Assembly: GCA_038373865.1 (NCBI GenBank)
Contig: JAXGGA010002161.1
Location: 1 to 64,000 of the forward strand
DNA: 64,000 bases
Source: Uloborus plumipes
Taxonomy: Eukaryota > Arthropoda > Arachnida > Araneae > Uloboridae
Direction of reading: 5' to 3'
The position numbers were made by a program, and so were the translations under genes. Positions 34,257 to 44,686 of the stretch are shown one piece after another. The notes beneath the pieces were generated by a model. It was not told the DNA's origin. It saw only the letters and a program-made list of their open reading frames with translations, and searched no databases. Position 1 is the stretch's first letter, and every line of letters begins with the position of its first letter.

Positions 34257-35537
34257 GGGTGTATAGGAACAGCGGGGTCAATCGGAACAAAACTTCCCGA
34301 CCGTACAAAGAAATTCTTTATAAATAAACTATTGGGTATTTTTCGCCATGAATTTTTTGTTCTGTAAAGTAAGATCATAGGAAGTGGGAAAAAATAACTT
34401 TTGTCAATCTGGCAACGCTATTGGCTTCTAAGGAGGACTGCACGTGGAATGCTAGAAAACATCACATTTCCATAGACTGCAAAACTTCATATGTAAGAAC
34501 AAACCTTCTTATATTTAAAAACTAAAAGTGGTATGTTTCAATTATACATGTATCTGAACAACAGAATACCGCATTAGAATTTACATTTTTTATAAATTGT
34601 GTCATAAAAATGAAGAATTCTGAAAAATGCCATAGAAAAAAAATTTGAGGGGTGAATCGGAACACTTAGTTCTGTTGTTCCAATTCAGACTTATTTGAAG
34701 GAAACTGTTTCAAAAATCAAGATTTTAACCCCAATTCTTCTAATCAAGACAAGGACAAGGATTTATTACTGTTTATCCCTTCTCGTGAGCAACTAGATCT
34801 TAGAATGACAAACAGTTGCAGATTTCAAAAGATTTTCTCCCCAGGAGACTTTTTTTTACTTAAAATACGAGGGGGAAAGTTACATAGCCTTTATGCAGTA
34901 AAAGTCCAGCACACAGACAGTGATGAATAAGCGAAAAATCTTTCTGACAATCCCCGAAACCCAGAGAATTTAAAAAACTAAAGAAAAGGCAGAGTTTATC
35001 CCAGGAGATGTTATGAAAAACCTTAAGCGAAGTTACAATTGCTAGTTTTAAGGACAGGTACATATTTGTGGACGACATGAGTGACTTCCATTCATGTTAA
35101 ATCTTTGTCTTTCAATTCAAAAGCATTTCTTAACACTACTTTTCAGTTTTCATAAGTTAAAACTTATTTTAAATTTTGACAAATTATACACGTTTACTGG
35201 TATTGAAATTATGCATTCATTTGACAGTAATTATCTGTTCTTATTCTCCCCCATCAATAGTACTCATGTTTGTGAGACCTATTACATGTTAAATTGAAAA
35301 AAATAAAAATTTTAGCATGTGTTCCGATTGACCCCTATCAGCGGGGTGATTCGGAACACCCATAATTTCCTATATATTTTCATAATAATTGTTCAAAATG
35401 CTTTGTCTTCGCTTGGAATATCAAAAGTAAAGCAAGACCGAAGTTTTTACCCAAAAAATCAAATTAAAAAAAAAATCTTTTAACTGCTTTTTTTACAATC
35501 AAAGCTGAAAAGTGTTCCGATTCACCCCATTTTACGG
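34257..35537. mobile_element. TIR element with CCGTAAAATGGGGTG ends
   Basis: CCGTAAAATGGGGTG at 34257 is exactly inverted at the right end (to 35537), with TA on both sides. The word GGGGTNAATCGGAACA appears near both ends and at 34650. A 17-bp inverted pair of it sits at 35318-35360 (GTGTTCCGATTGACCCC / GGGGTGATTCGGAACAC). Non-coding. Confidence 0.75.
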
Positions 35538-35814
35538 TACACTTCCGTTGTTTTCTCGTGTGCCAAAATTATTTCTTCCAAACTAAACGATATGGCTTAC
35601 TGTCCCACGGACTACTATTTTAGCACTTAAGGCATCTACTAAGAAATTTACACGTAAAATTAAGTAGTGTGGGGTCCATATCAGATCATTATATCATTTT
35701 GAAGGAATTATAGTTGAATAAAACTAAAATAGAGCATTTTTTCTGCTATATCAATTATTTTACAAATGAACTTTTAATTTTATACCACGGGCAAAGCCGT
35801 GCGGGTACCGCTAG

Positions 35815-37140
35815 TCGAACATAAAAGCAGATGCTAGCGAAATGCGATTTAGTTTCATAAAAAACTATTTCAAACTCGATGCTGGCTTTTTCTTTCCATT
35901 AATTTATTTTAGCTTTTAGCTTATTTTAAAAGCTAATTTTCCTTTCAGTTACCTTATAAACTCACTCACCACAGAGACATTTATTTAGCTCTTGACAATC
36001 GAGAAAGAAGCTCTTTTTTATTGTTTTGTTGCATTATCAAGTCATTAAAATGCTGATCTCCTTTAAATGTCTAATCAGCATAAATGTAAACGAATTAGTT
36101 ACAAACAGAAGACCTTCTTTTTATTCTCAAAATTATTCTTCCAAAATAAGAACTAGTAATCAGTCTTATATCTTCCTAGGAAACATGAAAGAATATGATT
36201 GCTGGAATAATATTTTAAATGTCGGTCTATTGAATGGATTTCTTTGCAGAATCGATCATAATTACACCAGCTATGCGAAACGTAATAGATTATCCAACTT
36301 CACTCCATAAATCATGATGAGTTGCAGGAATTAAGATAAAAGTTTAATTATGGGCAGAATAATCTTGAGATGGTTTGATTCTTTCAGCGAAATGACTTAC
36401 GGCTTTTAGGGTGATTGATGTTCTAAAAGTTACTAAACGGAAAGTAAAATTGAGGGAGTTCCTTTAACGTTAAGCAATGCATGAGAGGGCGTTAAATCTC
36501 GCGTTTTGGTTCGCTTGGCGATAAAACGTATAGCAAGGCATTCTGGCAACCCCCAAGCTAAAAATAGAAGAAGCCAATCGCCATTTTTTCAGATTCAGTA
36601 GATTTTGATTTTGGATTTGTGAACCGATTTGTCATTTTTGAAGGGAATCGCTGGCCCTATATCGAGCATGAACCGTTCATGGTAAAAATCATTTTTTTTT
36701 GTGTCGTACGTTTCAATAAATGTTTTTTTATGCTCTACAATAGTTGTCTTTTGTGAGTGAATTAAAATTTTGAACTACAAAGAGCAAGTAAAGCAATTTT
36801 CAGCCTGGAATAAATGAACATCGAATATTGCTATTCTTTCAGAGGGAAATAAGTAGTTTTTAGATTTTGAGGCAAAACTGATAAAAATTTTGGCTTCTTA
36901 AAACCGAAAGTGATGATACCATTACTAGTAATTTTCTGTAATTTGTTTAGCCTGCCTTTCCGCAAAATTTGTTTTCAAACAAGTGAAAAAGAATAAGATT
37001 TAGCAGAAGATTTAAGGTGTTAATATAGCTAAAACATATTGAGAAGAAAACAGAAATTAGTTTATTAAATGTAAAAAAATAAAAACTGAAATGAGGTAAA
37101 TGACATAAACGACGTTTTTAGTGTAATATACGTGTAAAAA
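35815..37140. other. Unassigned sequence
   Basis: About 1.3 kb, AT-rich. The 94-codon open stretch at 36026-36310 has no recognisable domain. Confidence 0.4.
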
Positions 37141-37475
37141 ATTACTTCAGAATCTCGATAATGTAATGATAAAATCAAAACAGTCCTATGTTATTCTGTA
37201 CTTTTTCTTGTCGGGGAGGACTTGCGAAACCAAAGCTGAAATAAAGTTCGTAATTCTGGTGACAAAAATAAGGGCACACACAATATTTACTGCAACAAAA
37301 AACATACATTTACACTTAACTACATTCTCCAATCTCCATTCGAAACTTTATTTACACAATTCAACTTGTCTCGTATATACAGTTACTTTCACAGTTCGTC
37401 AAAGCTCTGCATCAAAATCTGCTCCGAGCGCCCTCCAGCGGAAAAACTGAAGACAAAAAGTTTCTTTTGAACAAT
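37141..37475 (+). repeat. Dispersed ~335-bp repeat, copy 1
   Basis: Direct-orientation match to 41278-41605: ACTTCAGAA, GTTACTTTCACAGTTCGTCA, GAGCGCCCTCCAGCGG and ACTGAAGACAAAAAGTTT are shared, with substitutions and small indels. Could be solo LTR-like or a non-autonomous element; no TG/CA ends or primer site were seen. Confidence 0.7.
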
Positions 37476-38512
37476 CCATGTGCTTGTGTCACTCCACCTT
37501 TTAAAAACTTGGTTTAACAACCTGGTTCAAATAAAGCATTTTTTCACTGCGAAAATGTTCCATAGGATTTTTAAAATTGGGGTTCCTTTTTTACTTTTCA
37601 TTATTATGCTTTTTTTGTTTCTTTGGTTCCGAATTCTGAACTTTTGAAAAAAAAAAAAAAAAGTTTAGATTCACGAGAAAATTTATGCCTAATATAAAAA
37701 ACGATATATCAGGCGGGTACAAGCAAGTAAACGTTCAGCATAGAATGCGTGAAGACAATGATTTTTTTCCATACCTAAATATATTTGAAAGCTATTTTTG
37801 AGCAGTCAATAAGCACTTTGCACGTCGGCCTTCAGTAGAAATTCAAACCTGATCAAATAAAGCGGAAAACAAATAAAACGTAGAATAAAATATTTTCACA
37901 TTCATGAAGATCATGTTGCAGACATCCTTTATACACATTTTAAATTTTAGCTTTAAAAAGGTAAAAAAAAAAGTGCAGAATTATAATTGACAAAAATGAT
38001 TGATTGATTCGACGATCAAACATAAAACTGTGAATTATAGAAATTTTAAATGATTTATTTTTCTCGCAGAAAAAGGAGAAAAATTTTTAATTCATTTTTA
38101 ATACCAATAATTATTCATATGCAAATCTTGTACTTTAATTTAAAACTTATGACTAAGAAGTTACAAATATCGGAGCAATAGTGGCGGAATATTCGTTGCA
38201 ACCTAGAAGGAAAAACAATGACAAAACTCTAAAATGTTACTGTGATAAAAAGATTTTTAAAAAAAGGAAGATATAACCTTCTAAGTGCTTCTCAGAGCAC
38301 GTAACTACCATTAAAAGGCAATAAAAGCAGTTCATTGAAACAGAGCTAATAAAAGCAGCGAAAAGTTTTCTACTTAGTGAAAAAAGTAACTCTGCTATCG
38401 ATTGAAAAGAAAAATATTTAATTATCTGAAATTACACAACTTTAGCGGTTATTACGTTTTATTTTTAACCATCGCTTTTTCCTTTCATAAAACAGCATAA
38501 TTTTATTTTACA
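37476..38512. other. Unassigned sequence
   Basis: AT-rich; no supported feature. Confidence 0.4.
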
Positions 38513-38560
38513 CTAGCAAAAATACCCGGCATTGCCTGGGTCAGTATAGTAATAATATTG
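38513..38560 (-). mobile_element. Helitron 3' end, minus strand
   Basis: On the minus strand a stem ACCCAGGC/GCCGGGT (one mismatch, 3-nt loop) is followed by ATTTTTG and CTAG at 38516-38513, then T. The 5' end, which should lie to the right, was not located. Confidence 0.65.
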
Positions 38561-39168
38561 AGAAACAATTTATACTCACCTTTTTTTATGAACTGAAAGA
38601 ACTCAAAACACATCGCTTTGACTACTTAAAATGTCGCCAAACTTGCGGTAACACTTTTGGGATACCTATAGGATAATTTTGCTCCCCTCCCTACTTTACG
38701 AAAAGAAACTTAAGTATTATTATATCGCTAATTTTTGTCAAAGAGAAATTGTCATCAAATGCTGAGACACTATTGCTGACCATAAAATGACGCTAAAAGG
38801 TTTTGTTCTAAATGATTTCGAAATTAATAGGGAATATTTGACAGTTATTTCGAAAATTAAGACGCATTGGCGTGTTTGGATAGAACGACGCGCCAAGAAC
38901 GTGAAAATCATGGATGTGATCCTGACATGGGGTCTGGCCTTTTCGAATGATTTTTTTCATTGGTTAATTTTGATCCAAAATTTCCGAGAATTATATAATC
39001 TAAATTCGCTGTAGGATTTTAGACCATAGTTGTATTGTTGCATTAAAACTAGAAAAGAGCATGGTTACTTTAGCATGGTAATTTACATGAATAATATTTC
39101 TTATAGGTGCTTTTCTTCTTATTGTTGTTGTTTCCTTAATCTTTATATGCAATAATTAAGCTATAGTT
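38561..39168. other. Probable interior of the minus-strand Helitron, unassigned
   Basis: No coding similarity. The 75-codon open stretch at 38787-39014 is not recognised. Confidence 0.3.
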
Positions 39169-39410
39169 AAAAAAAACTAAAAAATACGCTTCTAGAATAA
39201 CTGATTTCCATCTGATTTTCAAAACTATTCAATATCCGCTAAGTTTACATGCACTTATAATATATCAACATGTACTACAGCTTTATTTTTAGTATTATTA
39301 ATAGTATTAAATATATTACTTTTATATTTGTAAAGAATATGAATTTATCCTTTATTCAGGGTTATATATATACAAACTCACATGTGAAACAAATAAAAGC
39401 GTATTAAAAA
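39169..39410 (+). repeat. Repeat family R copy
   Basis: AAAAAATACGCTTCTAGA to AAAAGCGTATTAAAAA with the AGTATTAAATATATTAC block. Confidence 0.65.
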
Positions 39411-41277
39411 TGAATGTATGTACATAAGTATGTCTTTTATAGAATTAAAAACTACCCGTCGTATTTCGCTAAAAATTTCAGTTTGTTTGTGTCCTCAATG
39501 GGCACATAAACGGACAAATTAAAAAAAATCCGCCGGGTAGTTCTTTTTTTATTCCAATTTTAGTTGAAACTTCCACATAAAATCTCTAATTTTTTAAAGG
39601 CTTTCCTCAATTCAAATCATTATTTAGTGCTTCATCTCAACTTTCCCACGCTCATTTTGCGTTTGATATTGTTTTTGCTTCACGTGGTTTTCTGCGGCTT
39701 CGCTCACTTCAAATAGCTAAAAACTGTTTCTTTTGTGAGTATTCACCCTTGAATATATAATACTTCTGCTCTTATACTTTCAAAAGTAGAAATGCGATTT
39801 TTTAAAAAAATCATCACGGAAAAATAACAGATTTAAGTTTGATTTCAGGTTTTTCTTCACGCCGCCGCCCATTTAACTGACCACGTTGTCATAAAAAAAT
39901 ACCTTCTTGAATTTCGCATGTTGGATTTTCACCCGCGCGATAACGGACATATGCACTGGTTCCTCACAAAAGTACGAAAGTAAGGTATCATTGCATTTTC
40001 TTTCAAATCGGTGAAAATTAACGATTCACTTTGTGTCTGATTTTCGAAAAGATACCGCAAAAAAATTGAATTATTTAATTACTGCTGTCAAGCGCTAAAG
40101 CTTCGCGAGTTTCTCAACAGTAGCAGTTGCGAGCTGTTTTTCCTGCATCGATAGAGCGCTTGTGGACAAACCTCATTTACAGAATTCTTTACGACACCTC
40201 TTTCACTTTCTGGCAGACTTTACAGTTTGCTTGATCCTCGCGGCACACTGAACTAAATTTCATGATATCTACATGGACAATGTTTCCCTCATTCACTAGT
40301 CAAATCAAAGCCATAGGACAAAGCAGGGGGGAGGGGGTTGAGATCCCACATTTTCCATATAGATAGAAAAATTAATATAACCAAAGTATTGCATTTAAAT
40401 ATTTTATTTGATTTATGCAATATTTCAAAGATAGAAATTGAGGTAAAGTTTATTATGAATTTTAGTGTTTTTTTATTCCAGAAGGTTGTTCCTATGTCCC
40501 AAGATTTTGAAGGATTTTTTTTTTTTTTTTTTCGCTTTTTTGTTTTGGTTAGCAAAGTTAGCTCTAATATTCAACTTTTTTGAGAAACATAAATAGAATA
40601 GAGAAAGATAATATTTAACAGAATTCTTCTAGAAGATTTTAACATTTGAAATGAAGACAAAACGAGTGTTAGCTTGGAACTCTTTTTCGAGTTACTTATC
40701 GGCGACAGTTGTCTGAAATCAGCAAAGGCCTTTAGTTAAAAGAAAAAAAAAGTGTTTGGATATTCTTAACAGAAATGGCAATTAAATTCTTTTAGAATAC
40801 AATTACTTTTTAACGAGAAAGAAAAGTAATTATATCGCAATATAACTTTTTTTTCTTGCTCTAAACAAGCAATGTTAAGCAAAACATACAAGCTTAAAAA
40901 TTTTAACATTTTATAAACTGCAAGCACTGAAAAACAATGAATCTTTTATCACTCTTTTGCGTGTAAAATAAGAATTATTCTCTGCATAAACATATTACGC
41001 AAACAAAAAGTCCCACACTAATTGCTTGTCGACACGGATGTAACATTTCAAAATTAACTAGTGAAATATTTTTAGAAAATAAATGAATATATTAAGTTTT
41101 TATAGTGATAAAAAGTGCTAAATGGAATATGCTTTAAATACATGGAAATAAATATATTAAATCTTCTGATGATTGAGTAGTTATGGCAGGAAATGAGCAC
41201 TTAAGCTAAAAATTTTCTTGAAAAACTAACATTTTGTAACTGACCGTTTTTTTTTAATTGATATTGTGTTAAAAAAA
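39411..41277. other. Unassigned sequence (1.9 kb)
   Basis: Contains an inverted pair, AAAACTACCCGTCGTATTT near 39447 and CGCCGGGTAGTTCTTTTTT near 39530, suggesting a tiny foldback. Otherwise no supported feature. Confidence 0.4.
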
Positions 41278-41605
41278 CTACTTCAGAAATTCGATAGTAA
41301 TGATAAAATCAAACAGTCCTACCTTATTATGTCCTCTTTTCATCCCGGGGAGCGATTGCTAAATCGTTGCTGTAATAAAGTTTTTAATTCTGTGACAAAT
41401 ATTAACGCAAAAACATTATTTACTGAATTAAAAACATATATTTACACTTTAGTGTATTCTTCATTCGAAACTTATTCACACAACAAAACTTGGCTCCTAT
41501 ATATGGTTACAGTTACTTTCACAGTTCGTCAAAAGTTCTAAATCGAAATCGATCCCGAGCGCCCTCCAGCGGGCAACTGAAGACAAAAAGTTTATTTTGA
41601 ACAAT
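41278..41605 (+). repeat. Dispersed ~335-bp repeat, copy 2
   Basis: See 37141-37475. The GCGCCCTCCAGCGG and GAAGACAAAAAGTTT blocks end both copies just before GAACAAT. Confidence 0.7.
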
Positions 41606-41782
41606 ATGCGTAGTTAAAAATAAAATGGTAGAACTTTTAAGATTTTCCTGAGAAAATTTGGCCAGCATGTGTGATGCAGCAAACTAGTACACGAATACAC
41701 TACTCCTGCTGACTAACACAATATTTTAAAGCTGTTCCCTTTTTAGAACTGCGCATAAAGAAGTTAATGTTCCCAATTCATA

Positions 41783-42390
41783 GGCAGGGATTCAAGTGAA
41801 AAAGGCTGTCGCAAACTGCAATCGCTACTGGAAATGAATTACATTAGAACGTTTCTTGATAAAAATATCGTGACGTCAGCGTGACGTTTGCCTATGAATA
41901 GAGCCGCTATATAGACAGGCCGACGCATCAAGATTAAGTTTCACCACTTTGGATCCAATTCCTTAACTTTTACTTTCATATTTTCATTGTTGCGGAGTAG
42001 GGTTACCAGAAAAAAGTTTTGGCACATTGCTAAGCTTTGCCAAATCCGCGTGCCGCTAATAATTGCTCACAGTGAAAAATTACCAAAACGCGATTACTGG
42101 CCAGAAAAGACAACCTCTCAAACACACAAGCACGCGTTGGATCCAAAGTGGTGAAACTTAATCTTGATGCGCCGGCTCGTATATATAGGGGCCTTACCTA
42201 TGAAAAACGAGCTAGATAAAACGTCACAGCCGACTTGGCGAATAAGAGGAGATCACCGACTGCTTGTGAGCTCTTATTGGCTCCGCTCGTAGTGACGTCA
42301 GTGCCAAGTAAGTTGATGATAATATAATTCATTTCCAGTAGCGACTGCAATTCGAAGCGATCGCAGTGCTGTTTCACTTGAATCCCTGCC
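41783..42390 (+). mobile_element. PIF/Harbinger-like MITE, copy 2, split by a hAT MITE
   Basis: GGCAGGGATTCAAGTGAAA at the left and TTTCACTTGAATCCCTGCC at the right. Removing 41899-42204 joins GCCTATGAA to AAACGAGCTAGAT, exactly as in the uninterrupted copy at 3811-4096 (reverse orientation). Confidence 0.88.
41899..42196. mobile_element. hAT-like MITE family A, copy 3, nested
   Basis: 298 bp from TAGAGCCGCTATATAGAC to GTATATATAGGGGCCTTA with CCTATGAA at 41891-41898 and 42197-42204. The pre-insertion site is seen at 3811-4096, so the boundary and duplication are independently confirmed. Confidence 0.96.
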
Positions 42391-42520
42391 ATAGACGCGA
42401 AAGAACTAAAAACGGATCTAGAAATTTTCAAGGAGCGAGAGATTTATTGTTTTACTTATACCAGCGGGTGACCGAGCTCCGCTCGAGAAAAACAGGTATC
42501 GAAGCTAACTCGAAGATTTA

Positions 42521-42703
42521 GGCAGGAATTCAAGTGAAACACGAACGATCGCAACTCACCAATGCAATCGCAAATTCCCAAATTTGGATACGTTGCAATC
42601 GCTACGAGATGCGATTCTAATGTAATTCGACTTCCAGTAGCGATTGCAATTTGCGATCGCCTCGAAGCGATTGCAATGGTGTTTCACTTGAATTCCTGCC
42701 TTA
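42521..42703. mobile_element. PIF/Harbinger-like MITE, copy 3
   Basis: GGCAGGAATTCAAGTGAAAC and GTTTCACTTGAATTCCTGCC ends with TTA on both sides. The interior repeats GCGATCGC-like words. Confidence 0.85.
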
Positions 42704-42994
42704 AATTTTCAATTGTGATTTATCAAAACAATACATGCCATAAGAAAATTTGTGAAACCATTGGTGAAAAGATAACCGGTTAAAGTGCACCATTGTAAAC
42801 TATTCTAAACAAAGTTAGAATTTGGAAAGGGAACTATATTCTATGCAAAGATTAAGTTTGAAAAGTCATAGGAAATAAAATGTAATTGATAATAAAAAAA
42901 ACTATACAATTAAAGAAATGGTACAAAGTGAGCAGTGTAAAGATTGAAGTGTGTTGAAGTTCAATATTTTTGACAAATTTATTTAGAAAAACCA

Positions 42995-43105
42995 AACCTT
43001 GTGATTCCTCGTGGCCAAAAACCCCAGACCCCCAAGTTTTCCGGAGTTAATTAATTCTGGGGCGATTTTCGACTTGGCAACCATTCCTCGTATTACCCCT
43101 AACGT
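42995..43105 (+). repeat. CTCGTGGCCAAAAACCCC repeat, copy 1
   Basis: Matches 44262-44372 in direct orientation over about 105 bp (GATTCCTCGTGGCC to CATTCCTCGTATTA), few differences. Confidence 0.75.
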
Positions 43106-43321
43106 GTACCAGAGAACCGAGCCCGCTCGGTTAAAAAAAAAAGAGGTTTGTAAACTCGTGTTTTTTTCTAAAGTGCGAAGTACTTATTTAGATAAACTTG
43201 AAAAGCATTTTTGAGCCTTTGGTTGCAATTACGCATTCAAAACAGCCGTAGTTTATTTTAAAAAACACAACCCTATTTAATCCATGCTCATCGTAAAATC
43301 ACACCTAATTTCATTTCATTT

Positions 43322-43709
43322 GGCGCCGAAGGCGCGGGAGTGTTGATGAGAATGGATGCAGAGTCCCTGTTCTCCAGTACGCATTTGGTTCCAGTTGGTT
43401 TTGACTTTCACTTCACTTAACACTCCAGGTCCCCCCCCCCCCCAGTACATACCACAACTCGATTTTTAACCAGGATGGGGCCCTGAAGAAAGCTCTGTTC
43501 ATTTTTGAAGAAGGCGCAAGGACCGAGTAAACCCTTGGCCCAGCACACCCCAGAGGTTTCGTTTCACTTGGAGGATTTTGTGACCACCAACATTTTTAAC
43601 GTCCCCCAGCAACCATTAATGAATGTGGACCTTTGATCGGCGGCTATATGATCGACCAGAGACCCTCCGGTTACGAGTCCGACGACTTACCGATTGGACT
43701 ACCGCGGCC
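43322..43709 (-). mobile_element. tRNA-derived SINE, minus strand
   Basis: On the minus strand the head from 43709 reads GGCCGCGGTAGTCCAATCGG, containing an A-box-like TAGTCCAATCGG. An anticodon-arm-like GGACTCGTAACC and a weak B box (GGTCGATCATATAGCC) follow. Downstream a non-tRNA body with GGGTTTACTCGGTCCTTGCG and GGCGCCAAATG follows. The head is interrupted at its end by the hAT MITE at 43710. No poly(A) or duplication was identified, so the boundaries are approximate. Confidence 0.55.
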
Positions 43710-43968
43710 TCAGGCCCATATATAGACGAGCCGAAGCATCAAGATTACCACTTTGGATCCAGCGCGTGTGTAAGGATTGTCTTTTCTGGCCAGTTATCGC
43801 TTTTTGGTAACTTTTTACGTAAATTAACAAAGCTTGGCAATGTCCCGAAACTTTGCTCTGGTAACCCTAATTCCTCAACAATGAAAAATGAAAGTGAAAG
43901 TTAATAAGTTTTATCCAAAGTGGTGAAACTTAAGCTTGATGCGTCGGCCTGTCTACATAGCGGCTCTA
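43710..43968. mobile_element. hAT-like MITE family A, copy 4
   Basis: 259 bp, TCAGGCCCATATATAGAC at the left and GTCTACATAGCGGCTCTA at the right. Flanks are CCGCGGCC (43702-43709) and CCGCTGCC (43969-43976), an 8-bp duplication with one mismatch. Confidence 0.85.
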
Positions 43969-44261
43969 CCGCTGCCCATACCCAATTCTAACTTTATTTT
44001 GATCGATCTCTTTTAAATTTAAAAAACAATAACAATTCTAACATGTTGCCAAAAATTTTTTGCCAAATACCATAAAAACATAAATTTACGCTGATGTGAT
44101 TAAATATGAAATCCATTGTTAGAACGTGGTTGCTATGAAACAGTATAACAATAAGAGTAATCCATAAAGAAAATGGCGTAGTAAGAAATCTTCTCAAACT
44201 TTTAATGAATCCTATCTGAACTCCGAACTTTTCGACCGTAGCGCTTCAAAACCGGCGCCAA

Positions 44262-44372
44262 TCGATTCCTCGTGGCCAAAAACCCCAGACTCCCAAGTTT
44301 ACCGGAGTTTATTAATTCTGGGGCGATTTTCGACATTACAAACATTCCTCGTATTATAGTATAGGATTTTAC
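44262..44372 (+). repeat. CTCGTGGCCAAAAACCCC repeat, copy 2
   Basis: See 42995-43105. Just upstream, 44098-44180 matches the Helitron 5' fragment region (TTAAATATGAAATCCATTGT). Confidence 0.75.
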
Positions 44373-44445
44373 TCTACGTATCTAATATACAAATGTTTGG
44401 AGGGGGGGGGGCATGTTTATTTTACGCAGCTAAAATTTAAAGATT

Positions 44446-44632
44446 TAGGCAGGAATTCAAGTGAAACACGGACGATCGCAACTCACCAATGCAATCGCAA
44501 ATTCCCAAATTTGGATACGTTACATACGCTACGAGATGCGATTCGAATGTCATTCGACTTCCAGTAGCGATTGCAATTTGCAATCGCCTCAAAGCGATTG
44601 CAATGGTGTTTCACTTGAATTCGGTCCTTAGA
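44446..44632. mobile_element. PIF/Harbinger-like MITE, copy 4
   Basis: GGCAGGAATTCAAGTGAAAC at the left and GTTTCACTTGAATTC at the right (last bases mutated), TTA on both sides. Closely similar to 42521-42703. Confidence 0.85.
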
Positions 44633-44686
44633 TAAGAAAAGGAAGGCCTCCAAACCTGTTCCTTTCTTTTTCGTTGCCATAAGTAT

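Larger units (their letters stand above)
27684..35613. mobile_element. 7.9-kb TIR element (AGTCCGTGG ends) with 5-bp target duplication
   Basis: AGTCCGTGG at 27684 and CCACGGACT at 35605-35613 close the element; ACTAT flanks both ends (27679-27683 and 35614-35618). Subterminal sequence is also inverted though diverged: TTCTGGCACGA versus TTTTGGCACACGAG, and AAAAGTTCTGGAA with GCTGC, over roughly 300 bp. The interior is almost entirely other repeats (28262-30591, 30602-32290, 33375-33925 and 34257-35537). No transposase. A 5-bp duplication is found in some hAT groups, but the superfamily is uncertain. Confidence 0.75.
24833..35814 (+). mobile_element. Helitron copy 2, expanded to 11 kb by nested insertions
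   Basis: Begins TCTCTACTAATAATAAAGCT immediately after CTAG of copy 1. Ends with the CACGGGCAAAGCCGTG hairpin, GGGTACCG and CTAG (35811-35814), followed by T. Inside are a hAT MITE (25350-25617), a piggyBac (25837-27201) and a 7.9-kb TIR element (27684-35613). Without these and their target duplications about 1.4 kb of Helitron remains. The uninterrupted GCACTATTTTAGC of copy 1 gives the empty site for the 7.9-kb insertion. Confidence 0.88.

Noticed and set aside
37141..41605. LTR retrotransposon with two LTRs
   Set aside because: No TG/CA ends, target duplication, primer-binding site, polypurine tract or gag/pol similarity was visible.
42455..42500. Another minus-strand Helitron 3' end (ACCAGCGGGTGACCGAGC)
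   Set aside because: The CTAG is replaced by CCAG and no 5' end was found; too weak to call.
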